From the NCBI RefSeq assembly GCF_009827615.1, contig NZ_WTYU01000002.1:417020-481019 (forward strand): 64,000 bases of DNA, read 5' to 3'. A program made the position numbers and the translations under genes. A model generated the notes under the pieces. It ran no database searches and had not been told where the DNA came from. It saw only the letters and a list, made by a program, of their open reading frames with translations. Source of the stretch: Allopontixanthobacter confluentis (GTDB lineage Bacteria > Pseudomonadota > Alphaproteobacteria > Sphingomonadales > Sphingomonadaceae). This document shows, in pieces, positions 26,942 through 36,035 of this stretch (its first letter is position 1; every line of letters begins with the position of its first letter).

Positions 26942-27676
26942 TCAGCGGGTTAATAGAATTACGAGCGGCGAAAGCAGTGCTGGAGTAAGGCCAATCGCAT
27001 CGCGAATGAGCCGACGCTGGGTCGATTCGCCCACCACGACAATGTCATTCGCGTAAATTTCAGGGTCTTCATAGGTCGCACTGCGAATAGCGCGCAGATT
27101 GTAGATGGCTGCCATGCGTTGGCCATCCACCGTGCGGAAGACAACAACTTCATCCTGTTTCGCGAATTCCTCCAGCCCCTTGGCTGTTGCAACCGCCTGC
27201 ATCAGCGTCATGCGCCCGACCACAGGGTAGAGACCAGGCTGCCGCACTTGCCCATCAACCGTGACGACCTGGCTGACAGTCTCAACAAGGTTCACCGTAA
27301 CTTGTGGATCACGGATATACCTGCCGCGTAAACGCTGGGCTATTTCGTTTTCCAGTTCTGCTGGCGTCAGTCCGCCAGCTTCGATCACCCCTGCCAAGGG
27401 AAAGGAAACTCGCCCGCCTGCGTCGGTGCGATATTCCTTTCTGGCCAGCTCATCCACGCCGAAAACGTCGATTGCAAGACGGTCGAACGGCCCGATGCGG
27501 TATGGCCGGAACTGAACCGAGCGATCGCGCGCCGAAGGTGCCGGCAAAGTATCGGCCGCCAAAATCTGAATATCAGAACTGGGGCCACTGGCGGTCTGCA
27601 CAGGGCCGTAGTGCGTTTGTCCACCGCACGCGGACAAGAACATGCAGCAAATCGCCACCAACATACCGATGCGCAT
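26942..27676 (-). CDS. wza: Polysaccharide export outer-membrane lipoprotein (Wza/OMA family)
   Basis: A 244-residue protein from the ATG at 27676 (an in-frame TTG lies one codon before). The signal peptide MRIGMLVAICCMFLSAC ends in a lipobox with Cys17. The poly-export domain follows: YRIGPFDRLAIDVFGVDEL, with DAGGRVSFPLAGVIEAGGLTP and IAQRLRGRYIRDPQVTVNLVE, then a SLBB-type domain (QVVTVDGQVRQPGLYPVVG). This is the periplasmic and outer-membrane part of the channel that exports capsule or exopolysaccharide, partnered with the Wzc-type protein downstream. It is shorter than E. coli Wza and ends in a hydrophobic segment (IGLTPALLSPLVILL). Confidence 0.9.
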   Translation of the reverse strand: MRIGMLVAICCMFLSACGGQTHYGPVQTASGPSSDIQILAADTLPAPSARDRSVQFRPYRIGPFDRLAIDVFGVDELARKEYRTDAGGRVSFPLAGVIEAGGLTPAELENEIAQRLRGRYIRDPQVTVNLVETVSQVVTVDGQVRQPGLYPVVGRMTLMQAVATAKGLEEFAKQDEVVVFRTVDGQRMAAIYNLRAIRSATYEDPEIYANDIVVVGESTQRRLIRDAIGLTPALLSPLVILLTR

Positions 27677-27735
27677 CAAATATCACTTTCGTTTCAGAAA
27701 CCGGGCCGAATGCCAAAGGCGCCGCTCGTATTAAC

Positions 27736-29154
27736 TCACGATTTACTAACAGTATTTCCGCTTTTTGCAAAAGATTGCCGAGTTGTCCGAAAAAGGCTCG
27801 CTGGCCTCATCCACAATGTCACAATGGCAAGCACGCAACCCAGAAGGGGCGTTCGCAGCGGATAGTCAACAAAACTGGATCCTGCAAGTATCACCAGGAT
27901 TACGCTGGCCATACGGGCGTAACTGATTTCGCGGGAATCGATTTTGCTCACCCACACCCGTACAGATGTGTGCAGCCATACCCAAGCGGCGATGGCTGCG
28001 AGAATGACAGACGGTATGCCGCCTGTAAGCAGTAACTCCAGCCAATCATTATGCGCATGGTTCACATAGGTAGGCGCGAGCGTAGCTACCGGCTCATCCC
28101 GCTGAAATGCCTCCACAAAGGTACCAATGCCCGAGCCAGTCGGAAAATACTGCATCGCTATTTGCATGCTGGGCTGCCAAATTTCCCAGCGGAAGTCTGC
28201 GTCTACACCTCCCAGCAGGCGTTCAAGCGCTTCTGCACGAGAGAAGATGAGGCCCGCCAGAACGAGCAAAAGCGCGCTCGCTGCGGCCGCGACAATCAAT
28301 ATCAAGGATACTCTATTGTCTGCCGAACGTCTTTTGACAGTCTCGGAACGGGGTGCGCGATACAGAAACGGGATGGACAAAAGTCCGATTGCTCCGAAAA
28401 CAAGACCGGCGCGTGAACCTGTAACCAGGATCAACGGAATCAGGATTACGGCCATTGCGAGCGAAGCAATCGTTCTCAATTTCCTGCTGGTTCCACCGCG
28501 ATCTTCAAGCGAGGCATAAACTGCGAGCATGGGAAATAACGTTGCCAGGAAGACACCCTGATGATTGCGATTAGCGAGAAAGCCAATCGCGGAATCAGTA
28601 TTCGATATCCGATAATAATAGAGCGGACTTTGCGGCCCCCCGCCAATTTGCGCGAGGCCCAGAATACCTGATAAAGCGCCAAGACAAATGATGACGGGAA
28701 GCATGATAAAGCGCTCTTCGCGCTTCAGCGAGCAGACAAGCAGCATCACCGACAAGGGCACCAGTAATGCGTAAAATGCGTTCCAGGTCCTTTCTGGTGC
28801 AATCGAAAGCGGCCGCCATTGGGGGTCAATCCCGGCAGCAACGTCAATCTGGAAGATGAGTTCGCGGTGGGGCAAACTTTGCCAAACCGATGGCGGTAGT
28901 GGCAATAGATGCAGTGTAACCAGTAGGATGAGAACCAAGAACAGACCCAACTGCACCGGGAACTGGCGGATATTGTCTGTGGTTATGACCACCAGCGCGT
29001 AGGCGATGGCAGCAATGGCCAGTGGCCTCAGTATCACCAGCGTTGCGATGTCATCGCGAGCACTACCGCCAAGCAGGAACACAATCGTCAGATAGCAAAC
29101 GACCAGCCAGAAACGGCCACTTAGCGGCATATTGCCAGCGAGCTTGGGTGACAT
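27736..29154 (-). CDS. O-antigen ligase/polymerase family membrane protein
   Basis: A 472-residue protein from the ATG at 29154, which has a GCAGG ribosome site six bases upstream; a GTG at 29208 would add 18 residues. It has about ten to twelve transmembrane helices. A periplasmic loop contains ILPGVDADFRWEIWQPSMQI-like sequence (actual: GGVDADFRWEIWQPSMQIAM) and SGIGTFVEAF followed by YVNHAHNDWLELLLTGG. The NHAHNDWLELL motif is the signature of the Wzy_C/WaaL family. It either ligates polymer to lipid A-core or polymerises units; a second, unrelated-looking Wzy candidate is at 4853-6301. It is the first gene of the minus-strand run and faces tviB divergently. Confidence 0.82.
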   Translation of the reverse strand: MSPKLAGNMPLSGRFWLVVCYLTIVFLLGGSARDDIATLVILRPLAIAAIAYALVVITTDNIRQFPVQLGLFLVLILLVTLHLLPLPPSVWQSLPHRELIFQIDVAAGIDPQWRPLSIAPERTWNAFYALLVPLSVMLLVCSLKREERFIMLPVIICLGALSGILGLAQIGGGPQSPLYYYRISNTDSAIGFLANRNHQGVFLATLFPMLAVYASLEDRGGTSRKLRTIASLAMAVILIPLILVTGSRAGLVFGAIGLLSIPFLYRAPRSETVKRRSADNRVSLILIVAAAASALLLVLAGLIFSRAEALERLLGGVDADFRWEIWQPSMQIAMQYFPTGSGIGTFVEAFQRDEPVATLAPTYVNHAHNDWLELLLTGGIPSVILAAIAAWVWLHTSVRVWVSKIDSREISYARMASVILVILAGSSFVDYPLRTPLLGCVLAIVTLWMRPASLFRTTRQSFAKSGNTVSKS

Positions 29155-29208
29155 CAAAAACCTGCAAAACACATAAAGAAATGGATAGTGTGCGGGCGCG
29201 AGTGCCAC

Positions 29209-29421
29209 CGATCCAAATTATTGGCAACAAAGATTACTCCGGCAGATACCGGGCATCGGCCAAGGCTGGCTGGGAACGGTCTGCCAGGCCCGCGTTTTGA
29301 AACAGGGCTCAATCTCCTTGGCCAGCCAAACAGTTGCTTGTGTCCCAATGCCCCTTTATGGGCCCGCTAATTGTGCCGCAGATGGCCTAACCATATCGAG
29401 AATTAAGGTTTCGTCGAACCC
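29209..29421. promoter_or_regulatory. Divergent intergenic region between the polysaccharide run and tviB
   Basis: About 210 bases separate the minus-strand ligase/polymerase gene from the plus-strand nucleotide sugar dehydrogenase. It must hold promoters for both directions. I cannot assign a confident -35/-10 pair. A JUMPstart/ops element in the right orientation was looked for and not found here. This is also where base composition changes from the more AT-rich polysaccharide genes to the GC-rich right side. Confidence 0.5.
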
Positions 29422-30693
29422 ATGATTAATACATCAAGCGCCGTGACTGTTATCGGTCTTGGCTATGTGGGATTGCCGTTGGCAGTCGCCCTTGCAAAAC
29501 AGTTTGCCACGACAGGTCTGGACGTTAATGCCGCGCGGATATCGGAACTGTCGGAAGGCCACGACCGCACTGGCGAAATTGACCGGGACCGGATGCTGGC
29601 ATCTACCTTGTCGCTCACTTGCGACCCGGCACAATGCCCGCCGTCCGATTTTTACATCGTCACTGTGCCAACGCCGATTGACGAGGCGAACCGGCCGGAT
29701 CTGGCCATTGTGCGGTCAGCGTCGCGGACGGTGGGGGAAATGGTCGCGCGCGCTGTGGCAGATGGCCGCACGCCGATCGTGATTTATGAAAGCACGGTAT
29801 ATCCCGGTGTGACCGAGGAAATCTGCGCCCCGATACTGGAAGAAGTTTCCGGCCTCACATGCGGCAAGGATTTCTTTCTGGGATACAGCCCGGAACGCAT
29901 CAACCCGGGCGACCGTGAACATACAATCGACAAGATTACCAAGGTCGTTTCAGGCCAGACGCCCGAGGTGCTGGACAAGGTTGCCGATCTTTACAGCGCC
30001 ATTACCAGCGGCGGCGTTTTTCGGGCTGCATCAATCCGCGCCGCAGAAGCGGCCAAAGTGATCGAAAATGCCCAGCGCGACATCAACATCGCCTTCATGA
30101 ACGAAATCGCGCAGATTTTCGGCAAGATGGGCCTTTCAACTTGGGATGTGCTGGAAGCGGCGCGGACTAAGTGGAATTTTCTGCCATTTTCGCCCGGGCT
30201 TGTGGGCGGTCATTGCATCGGGGTTGACCCCTATTACCTGTCGCACCGCGCCGAAGAACTTGGCCACGATCCCAAGGTCATTCTGGCAGGCCGCGGCGTG
30301 AATGACGGGATGGCCGGCTGGGTGGCGCAGCGATTGCATGAAGCATGCAGTGGCAGAGCCGGATCAGTATTGGTGCTGGGCCTTACCTTCAAGGAAGATG
30401 TGCCCGATCTGCGCAACAGCAAGGTGGCCGATCTGGTCGCCAGCCTGGCGGCGCTGGGGCATGATATCACCGTCCATGACCCCCATGCCGATGCTGCAGA
30501 AGCGCAGCACGAATACGGGCTGACGCTGGACGATGGCGCGCTGGATCGCACGTATGATCTGGTCCTGCTGGCAGTACCGCACCGTGAATATCTGGATATG
30601 GGCCATGACCGGTTCCGCGCGTTGACGACAGCAGACGGTATCGTGGCTGATCTGAAGGGCGCATTGGGCGGCCATGCGGACTGGACGCTTTAG
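29422..30693 (+). CDS. tviB: UDP-N-acetylhexosamine 6-dehydrogenase (TviB/WbpO type)
   Basis: A 423-residue UDP-sugar 6-dehydrogenase. NAD-binding motif VIGLGYVGLPLAVAL is at the N-terminus, the catalytic Cys lies in GGHCIGVDPYYL (about residues 259-270), and FFLGYSPERINPGDREH is the TviB/WbpO-type active-site segment. The C-terminal UDP-binding domain is present (GLTFKEDVPDLRNSKV). It oxidises C6 of UDP-GlcNAc or UDP-GalNAc to the uronic acid, using two NAD. Its product UDP-GlcNAcA is the substrate WbpB needs, and no WbpA homologue lies in the minus-strand run, so it may serve that pathway. It is followed after 8 bases by a UDP-glucuronate 4-epimerase-like gene. Confidence 0.88.
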   Translation: MINTSSAVTVIGLGYVGLPLAVALAKQFATTGLDVNAARISELSEGHDRTGEIDRDRMLASTLSLTCDPAQCPPSDFYIVTVPTPIDEANRPDLAIVRSASRTVGEMVARAVADGRTPIVIYESTVYPGVTEEICAPILEEVSGLTCGKDFFLGYSPERINPGDREHTIDKITKVVSGQTPEVLDKVADLYSAITSGGVFRAASIRAAEAAKVIENAQRDINIAFMNEIAQIFGKMGLSTWDVLEAARTKWNFLPFSPGLVGGHCIGVDPYYLSHRAEELGHDPKVILAGRGVNDGMAGWVAQRLHEACSGRAGSVLVLGLTFKEDVPDLRNSKVADLVASLAALGHDITVHDPHADAAEAQHEYGLTLDDGALDRTYDLVLLAVPHREYLDMGHDRFRALTTADGIVADLKGALGGHADWTL

Positions 30694-30701
30694 GAACCGA
30701 T

Positions 30702-31715
30702 ATGCGCAAGGTTCTCATTACCGGCACTGCCGGCTTCATCGGGTTTCATCTGGCACAATTACTGCTGAAGGAAGGCTTCGCGGTGGTCGGCTATGATGGC
30801 ATGACCGACTATTACGATGTTCGTATCAAGGAACGGCGGCACCAGATGCTGCTGCAGAATGAACATTTCAGCGCCCATATCGGCATGCTGGAAGATTTCG
30901 ACACGCTGCGCGATCTGATGTTGGCCGAAAAGCCGGACGTTATCGTCCATCTGGCGGCACAAGCCGGCGTTCGTTACAGCCTCGAAAATCCGCGCGCTTA
31001 TATTGAAGCCAATATCATCGGCACTTTCAACGTAATGGAATGCGCGCGTGAACTGGGCATGGACCATTTGCTGATGGCATCCACCAGTTCAGCCTATGGC
31101 GCAAACGAAGTAATGCCGTTTCACGAACGCGAAAAATGTGACACGCAACTGACGCTGTATGCGGCGACCAAGAAAGCCAACGAATCGATGGGCCACAGCT
31201 ATGCCCATCTGTGGAACCTGCCGACCACCATGTTCCGCTTCTTCACGGTGTATGGCCCGTGGGGCAGACCGGATATGGCGCTGTTCAAATTCACCAAGGG
31301 CATTCTCGAAGGCACGCCGATAGACGTGTATAATCATGGCGAGATGTACCGCGATTTTACCTATGTAACCGATCTTGTGCGCGGTATCCGTCTGCTGATC
31401 GACGCGGTGCCGGAACGTCCGGCGTCGGCAGAAGATATTGCCGAATATGACAGCCTGTCCCCGGTTGCGCCGTTCCGCGTGGTCAACATCGGCAACAGTG
31501 ACAAGGTCAAGCTGACGGATTTCATCGATGCAATCGAGCAGGAATGCGGACGCGAGGCCAAGCGCAATTACATGGATATGCAATTGGGCGATGTGCCGGC
31601 AACCTGGGCCGATGCCACCTTGCTGAAGGAACTGACCGGCTACATCCCGCAAACAGGCGTCAAAGAAGGGATCAGCCAGTTCGTCGCGTGGTACCGCGAA
31701 TATTACGGCGTCTGA
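30702..31715 (+). CDS. UDP-glucuronate 4-epimerase-type SDR
   Basis: A 337-residue extended SDR protein. GTAGFIG (8-14) binds NAD; ASTSSAYG and LYAATKKANE supply Ser, Tyr and Lys. FRFFTVYGPWGRPDMALFKF and MYRDFTYVTDLVRGI are signatures of the UDP-glucuronate 4-epimerase subfamily (LpsL/Cap1J type). It would interconvert UDP-GlcA and UDP-GalA, or, given the TviB-type gene directly before it, possibly the corresponding N-acetyl uronic acids. The two genes form a small plus-strand operon that converges with wecC (20-base gap). Confidence 0.88.
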   Translation: MRKVLITGTAGFIGFHLAQLLLKEGFAVVGYDGMTDYYDVRIKERRHQMLLQNEHFSAHIGMLEDFDTLRDLMLAEKPDVIVHLAAQAGVRYSLENPRAYIEANIIGTFNVMECARELGMDHLLMASTSSAYGANEVMPFHEREKCDTQLTLYAATKKANESMGHSYAHLWNLPTTMFRFFTVYGPWGRPDMALFKFTKGILEGTPIDVYNHGEMYRDFTYVTDLVRGIRLLIDAVPERPASAEDIAEYDSLSPVAPFRVVNIGNSDKVKLTDFIDAIEQECGREAKRNYMDMQLGDVPATWADATLLKELTGYIPQTGVKEGISQFVAWYREYYGV

Positions 31716-31735
31716 TCACATCTTCGGCGCGGGGG

Positions 31736-33037
31736 CTAGCTCGCCAGCCGCAGGCTTGCCCCAGCAGGCGTGATCTTCGCATCAGGCCAGATACCGCGCG
31801 TATCGTACACCAGTGCATGGCTGCGTTCTTCTGCGGGCACCACGCGGAATACGTCATGGTCCACCAGCACAATCAGAATGCCGCAATTTTCCAGCGCGGT
31901 ATCCAGATCTATGAGCGCAGCACCCGTGCCGTCAAATTCGCGCGGCAATTCGCCAGCATAAGGTTCCACAACCTGCACCCGCGCGCCAAATTCGCGCGCC
32001 AGCGATGCCGCGACAAAACGCGCCGGGCTTTCGCGGAAATCATCAATATTGGCTTTGAAGGCAAGGCCCAGACAAGCGACCTTGACCCCCGGATTATCCG
32101 CCACCAGTGATTTTGCCTGGGCAATGACATGGTGCATCTTGGCATCATTCACCTGCCGGCCTGTGCGGATAAGCGGTGAATGGTCGGGCGCGCCGTGGAT
32201 GATGAAATAGGGGTCCACTGCAATACAATGCCCGCCAACGCCGGGGCCGGGCTGGAGGATATTGACCCGCGGATGGCGGTTCGCCAGCTTGATCACTTCC
32301 CACACATCAAGGCCCATGCTGTCCGAAATCATCGACAATTCATTGGCAAAGGCGATGTTCACATCACGGTAGGCGTTTTCGACCAGCTTGGTCATTTCAG
32401 CGGAGCGCGCATCGGTAGTGACACAGGTGCCGCGCACGAAACGTTTGTAAAACGCCAGTGCCTTGCGGGCACAGCGCGGCGTGATCCCGCCGATTGACCG
32501 GTCATTATGGGTCAGTTCCTCAAGGATTTTGCCCGGCAGCACGCGTTCGGGGCAGTAGGAAATGGACACATCGGCGATGTCACTTGTGAGGCCCGGCATC
32601 TTGAGATCCGGGCGCAAGCCATGGATGAGATCGCGCATCGCCTCTGTGGTGCCGACCGGCGATGTCGATTCAAGGATGATCGCATCGCCCTTTTTCAGTA
32701 CGCCGGCCACTTCGGTTGCCGCGGCCATGACATAGGAGGTGTCGGGCGTGTGGTGCCCGTCTTTTTCAAACGGGGTCGGCACGGCAATCACGAACACATC
32801 GGCTGGCACGATCTGCGTCGATGCTTTCAGCATTCTGCGTTGGACCACGCCATGAACCAGCCCGTCGAGGTCGACTTCCTCGATGTGAATTTCACCGCGA
32901 TTGATCGTGTCGACCACGTGCTGCGACACGTCGATGCCCGTAACAGGGCAATTTGCTCGCGCAATGATCGCCGCTGTTGGTAGGCCGATATAGCCCAGCC
33001 CGATCACACACACTTCCGGTTTACTATCGCCGCGCAT
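31736..33037 (-). CDS. wecC: UDP-N-acetyl-D-mannosamine dehydrogenase
   Basis: A 433-residue UDP-sugar 6-dehydrogenase. CVIGLGYIGLPTAAIIAR is the NAD site, the catalytic Cys is in PGVGGHCIAVDPYFI (near residue 270), and SYCPERVLPGKILEELTHNDR and LESTSPVGTTE are typical WecC sequences. It makes UDP-ManNAcA from UDP-ManNAc with two NAD. The WecB-like epimerase that supplies UDP-ManNAc is encoded upstream on the same strand (89-base gap). It belongs to a different branch from the TviB-type enzyme next to it, so the cell makes two uronic acid precursors. Confidence 0.9.
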   Translation of the reverse strand: MRGDSKPEVCVIGLGYIGLPTAAIIARANCPVTGIDVSQHVVDTINRGEIHIEEVDLDGLVHGVVQRRMLKASTQIVPADVFVIAVPTPFEKDGHHTPDTSYVMAAATEVAGVLKKGDAIILESTSPVGTTEAMRDLIHGLRPDLKMPGLTSDIADVSISYCPERVLPGKILEELTHNDRSIGGITPRCARKALAFYKRFVRGTCVTTDARSAEMTKLVENAYRDVNIAFANELSMISDSMGLDVWEVIKLANRHPRVNILQPGPGVGGHCIAVDPYFIIHGAPDHSPLIRTGRQVNDAKMHHVIAQAKSLVADNPGVKVACLGLAFKANIDDFRESPARFVAASLAREFGARVQVVEPYAGELPREFDGTGAALIDLDTALENCGILIVLVDHDVFRVVPAEERSHALVYDTRGIWPDAKITPAGASLRLAS

Positions 33038-33126
33038 TACTATCCCGCCATTTGCAAATCAGCGGCCAGTCTAGACGGACAAGGGTAAAGATACCGGTAA
33101 TGATAGTACTGCCAGTATAAGTGAGC

Positions 33127-34248
33127 CTAACGCGCCAGCAGATCCAATATGCGGGCAGAAGTGCGGCCATCACCAAACGGATTATGCGCTCGTGCCATGG
33201 CGGCATAGGCGCTGGCGTCATCGAGCAGGCGGTTGGCCTGCGCCGCGATACGCGTTGCATCCGTGCCGACCAGCAGCGCCGTCCCTGCCTCTACCCCTTC
33301 AGGGCGCTCAGTGGTTTCGCGCATGACCAGCACCGGTTTGCCTAGCGCGGGCGCTTCTTCCTGCACGCCGCCGCTATCGGTCAGCATCAGCGTGCTGATG
33401 GCAATAAGCCGCGCAAAATGCGGATAATCCAGCGGCTCGATCAGGGCGACATTCTCCAACCCGCCCAGTTCCTGGTTCATCACCTGGCGCACATTGGGAT
33501 TCAAATGGACCGGAAAAATCATCGCCACATCCCCGCGTGCGGCAAGTTGCCTGATCGCTTCGGCGATGTTTTCCATCCCGTCGCCGAAATTTTCCCGCCG
33601 GTGGCTGGTGACGCCGATGATCCGTTTTCCGGCAAAGCGTTTTTCCAGCGGTGCCAGATTGGCTGCCAGGCCGGGCTGCCGATCAATCCGCGCTGTGATC
33701 CAGTGGAGTGCATCGATCACTGTATTACCCGTCACATGGACGGTTTCAGGCGCCACATTCTCACGCAAAAGCGCTGCTTGCGCTGTTTTGGTCGGGGCAA
33801 AATGCAGCCCTGCCATACTGCCGATGATCTTGCGGTTCACTTCTTCCGGCCAGGGATGATGGATATTGCCGCTGCGCAGACCCGCTTCGACATGGGCCAC
33901 GGGAATTTTCCTGTAATATGCCGCCAATGCGCCAGACATGGCCGTGGCCGTATCGCCCTGCACAACCACCCAGTCTGGCTGTTCCTCGTCCAGCACCGTG
34001 CCGATTGCGGTCAGCAGGCTGGCGGTCAGGCCGTCCAGCGTCTGGTCTGGCTGCATCAGATCAAGATCATGATGCGGCACGATTCCGGCAATCTCCAGCA
34101 CCTGATCCAGCATACCGCGATGTTGGCCGGTGACACAGACCCGCGAACAAAATCGTTCATCCGCCTCCAGCGCATGGACCAGCGGGAACATCTTGATGGC
34201 TTCCGGCCGGGTGCCGAAAATGGTCAGAATTTTAAGCGGAGCGTTCAT
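33127..34248 (-). CDS. wecB: UDP-N-acetylglucosamine 2-epimerase (non-hydrolysing)
   Basis: A 373-residue WecB family protein. Motifs are ILTIFGTRPEAIKMFPLVHAL, VVQGDTATAMSGALAAYYRK, HVEAGLRSGNIHHPWPEEVN and LTDSGGVQEEAPALGKPVL, with the UDP-contacting MRETTERPEGVEAG. It interconverts UDP-GlcNAc and UDP-ManNAc. It pairs with wecC downstream. The WbpI step of a di-N-acetylmannuronic acid pathway is done by a member of this same family, so this protein (or the FnlC-like one at 1856-2989) is the only candidate for that in the window. Confidence 0.9.
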   Translation of the reverse strand: MNAPLKILTIFGTRPEAIKMFPLVHALEADERFCSRVCVTGQHRGMLDQVLEIAGIVPHHDLDLMQPDQTLDGLTASLLTAIGTVLDEEQPDWVVVQGDTATAMSGALAAYYRKIPVAHVEAGLRSGNIHHPWPEEVNRKIIGSMAGLHFAPTKTAQAALLRENVAPETVHVTGNTVIDALHWITARIDRQPGLAANLAPLEKRFAGKRIIGVTSHRRENFGDGMENIAEAIRQLAARGDVAMIFPVHLNPNVRQVMNQELGGLENVALIEPLDYPHFARLIAISTLMLTDSGGVQEEAPALGKPVLVMRETTERPEGVEAGTALLVGTDATRIAAQANRLLDDASAYAAMARAHNPFGDGRTSARILDLLAR

Positions 34249-34289
34249 GCCTCGCGCTTTACCGCGCCGGGGTTAAAACACCGTGTGCG

Positions 34290-34907
34290 TCAATTGGGCG
34301 CAGTATCATCTTCAGGCCCTGTCTGCCCGTCCGGTTCGGCGCTATTCCCAACCGCAGGCAGTGGTGCCTCGTCAGGGGTCAGCCCGGCCCGCTCGCGCTC
34401 CAGCTTTTCCATATAGGCGCGTTCCAGCACTTCCACGCGCGCCTGCGTTTCAGCGGCTTCCTCGTCAATGGTGGACAGGCGTTCTGCGCGGGCCGCTTCG
34501 ATCAGCTGGCCGAAGCGGATGCTCTGCGCTTCGCCCTTTTCGCCGTAAGCAGCCTTGATCATCTGCTGGGTGCAGCCGGTAAAGCCGCCCAGCCCGGCTG
34601 GCGAACAGGACATGGTGCCAAATGCGCCGACCATCTCGAAACTTTCCACCCGCTCGGCCCATGCCGTATTGGCCGGGTCATCGCTGAACCGCAGGTTTTC
34701 AGGGATGCGGTAACGTTCCTGCTCCCCCTTGCGGGCGCACACGTTGATCACGTCATCGGTGGAGGCGGGGCAGGCATCATTGCCATAGACGATGACCATG
34801 TTGACCTTGTCACCGGCATCATCCTGCGCGGCAACTGGCGCGGACAAAGGCACAGCGGCAAGCCCCATCAAACTGGCAAACATGGCGGATGTGATGATGC
34901 GTTTCAT
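34290..34907 (-). CDS. Secreted protein of unknown function
   Basis: From the ATG at 34907 the protein has 205 residues. It begins with a signal peptide (MKRIITSAMFASLMGLAAVPLSAPVAAQ) with an Ala-x-Ala-type cleavage site. The mature part has four cysteines (NDACPAS, NVCARK, MSCSPA, TGCTQQ) that may form disulfides and a helical, charged segment near the end (EVLERAYMEKLERER), followed by a disordered acidic tail. No family is recognised; similar secreted proteins appear conserved next to coq7 in sphingomonads from memory only. The in-frame ATGs at 34913 and 34946 are alternatives, but the chosen start directly precedes the basic n-region. Confidence 0.7.
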   Translation of the reverse strand: MKRIITSAMFASLMGLAAVPLSAPVAAQDDAGDKVNMVIVYGNDACPASTDDVINVCARKGEQERYRIPENLRFSDDPANTAWAERVESFEMVGAFGTMSCSPAGLGGFTGCTQQMIKAAYGEKGEAQSIRFGQLIEAARAERLSTIDEEAAETQARVEVLERAYMEKLERERAGLTPDEAPLPAVGNSAEPDGQTGPEDDTAPN

Positions 34908-35024
34908 GAGCATGGGCTTTCGGTTGTTCAAATCTGTCACGCCCATAAGGGCTCAAATGCGCTGAACAGGCAATGAAGCGGCAATGAAGCAGCAGGGCGC
35001 AGCGCGCGCCCGCTGCCTCCACTC

Positions 35025-35543
35025 CTATACCCGTTCTGCCAGCTTGATGGCTACGCGGCAGCCAAGGCGGATTGCCCCGCTGAGCAATGGGTAGGCTGGC
35101 GCCTTTTCTGCGCCGGCGGCAAGTGCTGTTTCACGATGTTCGCGCTCATCCTCGCGGAATTCCGCAATCATGGCGGCCAGTTCCGGGTCGGAACCTGATT
35201 CTTCCAGTTCGTCCAGTTGCTGCGAATAATGGCGGTCGATTTCTTCTTCGACAGCAGCCGTACACGCCATCGCTGCCTCAGGCCCGATCAGCGCTGTCGC
35301 CGCGCCCAGCGCATAACCCGCCGTTGACCAGATCGGATGCAGAATGGTCGGGCGCACACCGCGCCGCGCCATCAGCGCGTCAAATTTCGCGCGGTGACCT
35401 GCTTCCTGTTCGGCCATTGCGGTAATTTCCGCCGAATGCGGTGCGCGGTCACCCATCACGGCCAGCTGCCCGGCATATATGCGCGTGGCGCCAAATTCGC
35501 CCGCCTGGTCCACCCGGATCATGCGTGTCGTATCAGGCTTCAT
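35025..35543 (-). CDS. coq7: Demethoxyubiquinone hydroxylase (Coq7 family)
   Basis: A 172-residue di-iron hydroxylase. Iron ligands are in the Coq7 pattern: Glu in VDQAGEFGA, Glu/His in EQEAGHRAKF, Glu in VEEEIDRHY and Glu/His in EDEREHRE. It hydroxylates demethoxyubiquinone in ubiquinone synthesis at the membrane. The ATG at 35543 overlaps the dsbB stop by 4 bases (ATGA); the longer open frame to 35642 lies inside dsbB and is not used. The short form typical of alphaproteobacteria is seen. Confidence 0.92.
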   Translation of the reverse strand: MKPDTTRMIRVDQAGEFGATRIYAGQLAVMGDRAPHSAEITAMAEQEAGHRAKFDALMARRGVRPTILHPIWSTAGYALGAATALIGPEAAMACTAAVEEEIDRHYSQQLDELEESGSDPELAAMIAEFREDEREHRETALAAGAEKAPAYPLLSGAIRLGCRVAIKLAERV

Positions 35544-36016
35544 GCGCGTTTCCTTTTCGAAAGCAGCCACAAAATGGCAATGCCGGCCGTGGTGGAAATG
35601 AGGAAGTTGAACCCGGCCAGCGATATGCCGGCCAGTGTCCACGGCGCCACGTCACACCGGATGAGTGGTGCATTCATGATATTGTCGAGCGCGCTGCCGC
35701 CACCCTCAGTTGCGGCGGTGGTGCAGGCCGTCACGCCTTCCCACCAGCCATATTCAACACCGGCATGAAACCCGCCGATGATGCCGGCAGCGATGATGGC
35801 AAAGCCGGACAACGCCACCCACAATCGCTTGGCCCCGGGCAGGGCCGACATCAGCGCCAGCGCCAGCGCGATGAAATGGGCATAGCGCTGCCACCAGCAC
35901 ATTTCGCACGGGTAAAGGCCGAATACGAATTCCGAAATATACGCCCCGCCCAGCAGCAGCGCCGGTATCCCCAGCGCCAGCCGCTGCGCCAGACGGGCCC
36001 AAATTGTGTCGATCAT
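35540..36016 (-). CDS. dsbB: Disulfide bond formation protein DsbB
   Basis: A 158-residue inner-membrane protein with four predicted helices. The first periplasmic loop has CEMCWWQRY (the CxxC pair, quinone-coupled), and the second loop has Cys residues in VTACTTA and PLIRCDV, the DsbA-reacting pair. This is the complete DsbB cysteine set. Oxidised DsbA is regenerated and electrons pass to ubiquinone. The start at 36016 (MIDTIWARLAQ) lies just after the ctpA stop; the longer frame to 36088 would run into ctpA. The next gene, coq7, makes the quinone that DsbB needs. Confidence 0.9.
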   Translation of the reverse strand: MIDTIWARLAQRLALGIPALLLGGAYISEFVFGLYPCEMCWWQRYAHFIALALALMSALPGAKRLWVALSGFAIIAAGIIGGFHAGVEYGWWEGVTACTTAATEGGGSALDNIMNAPLIRCDVAPWTLAGISLAGFNFLISTTAGIAILWLLSKRKRA

Positions 36017-36035
36017 CGTCGCTTCCGCTACCGCC

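Noticed and set aside
28892-28899. GGCGGTAG, the core of the JUMPstart/ops anti-termination element
   Set aside because: It is on the plus strand, inside the coding region of the minus-strand ligase-like gene, and so in the wrong orientation and place to act on the polysaccharide operon.
35543-35642. A longer Coq7 protein starting at 35642
   Set aside because: The extra residues are encoded within dsbB, are unlike any Coq7 sequence, and the ATGA overlap start at 35543 gives the normal family N-terminus.
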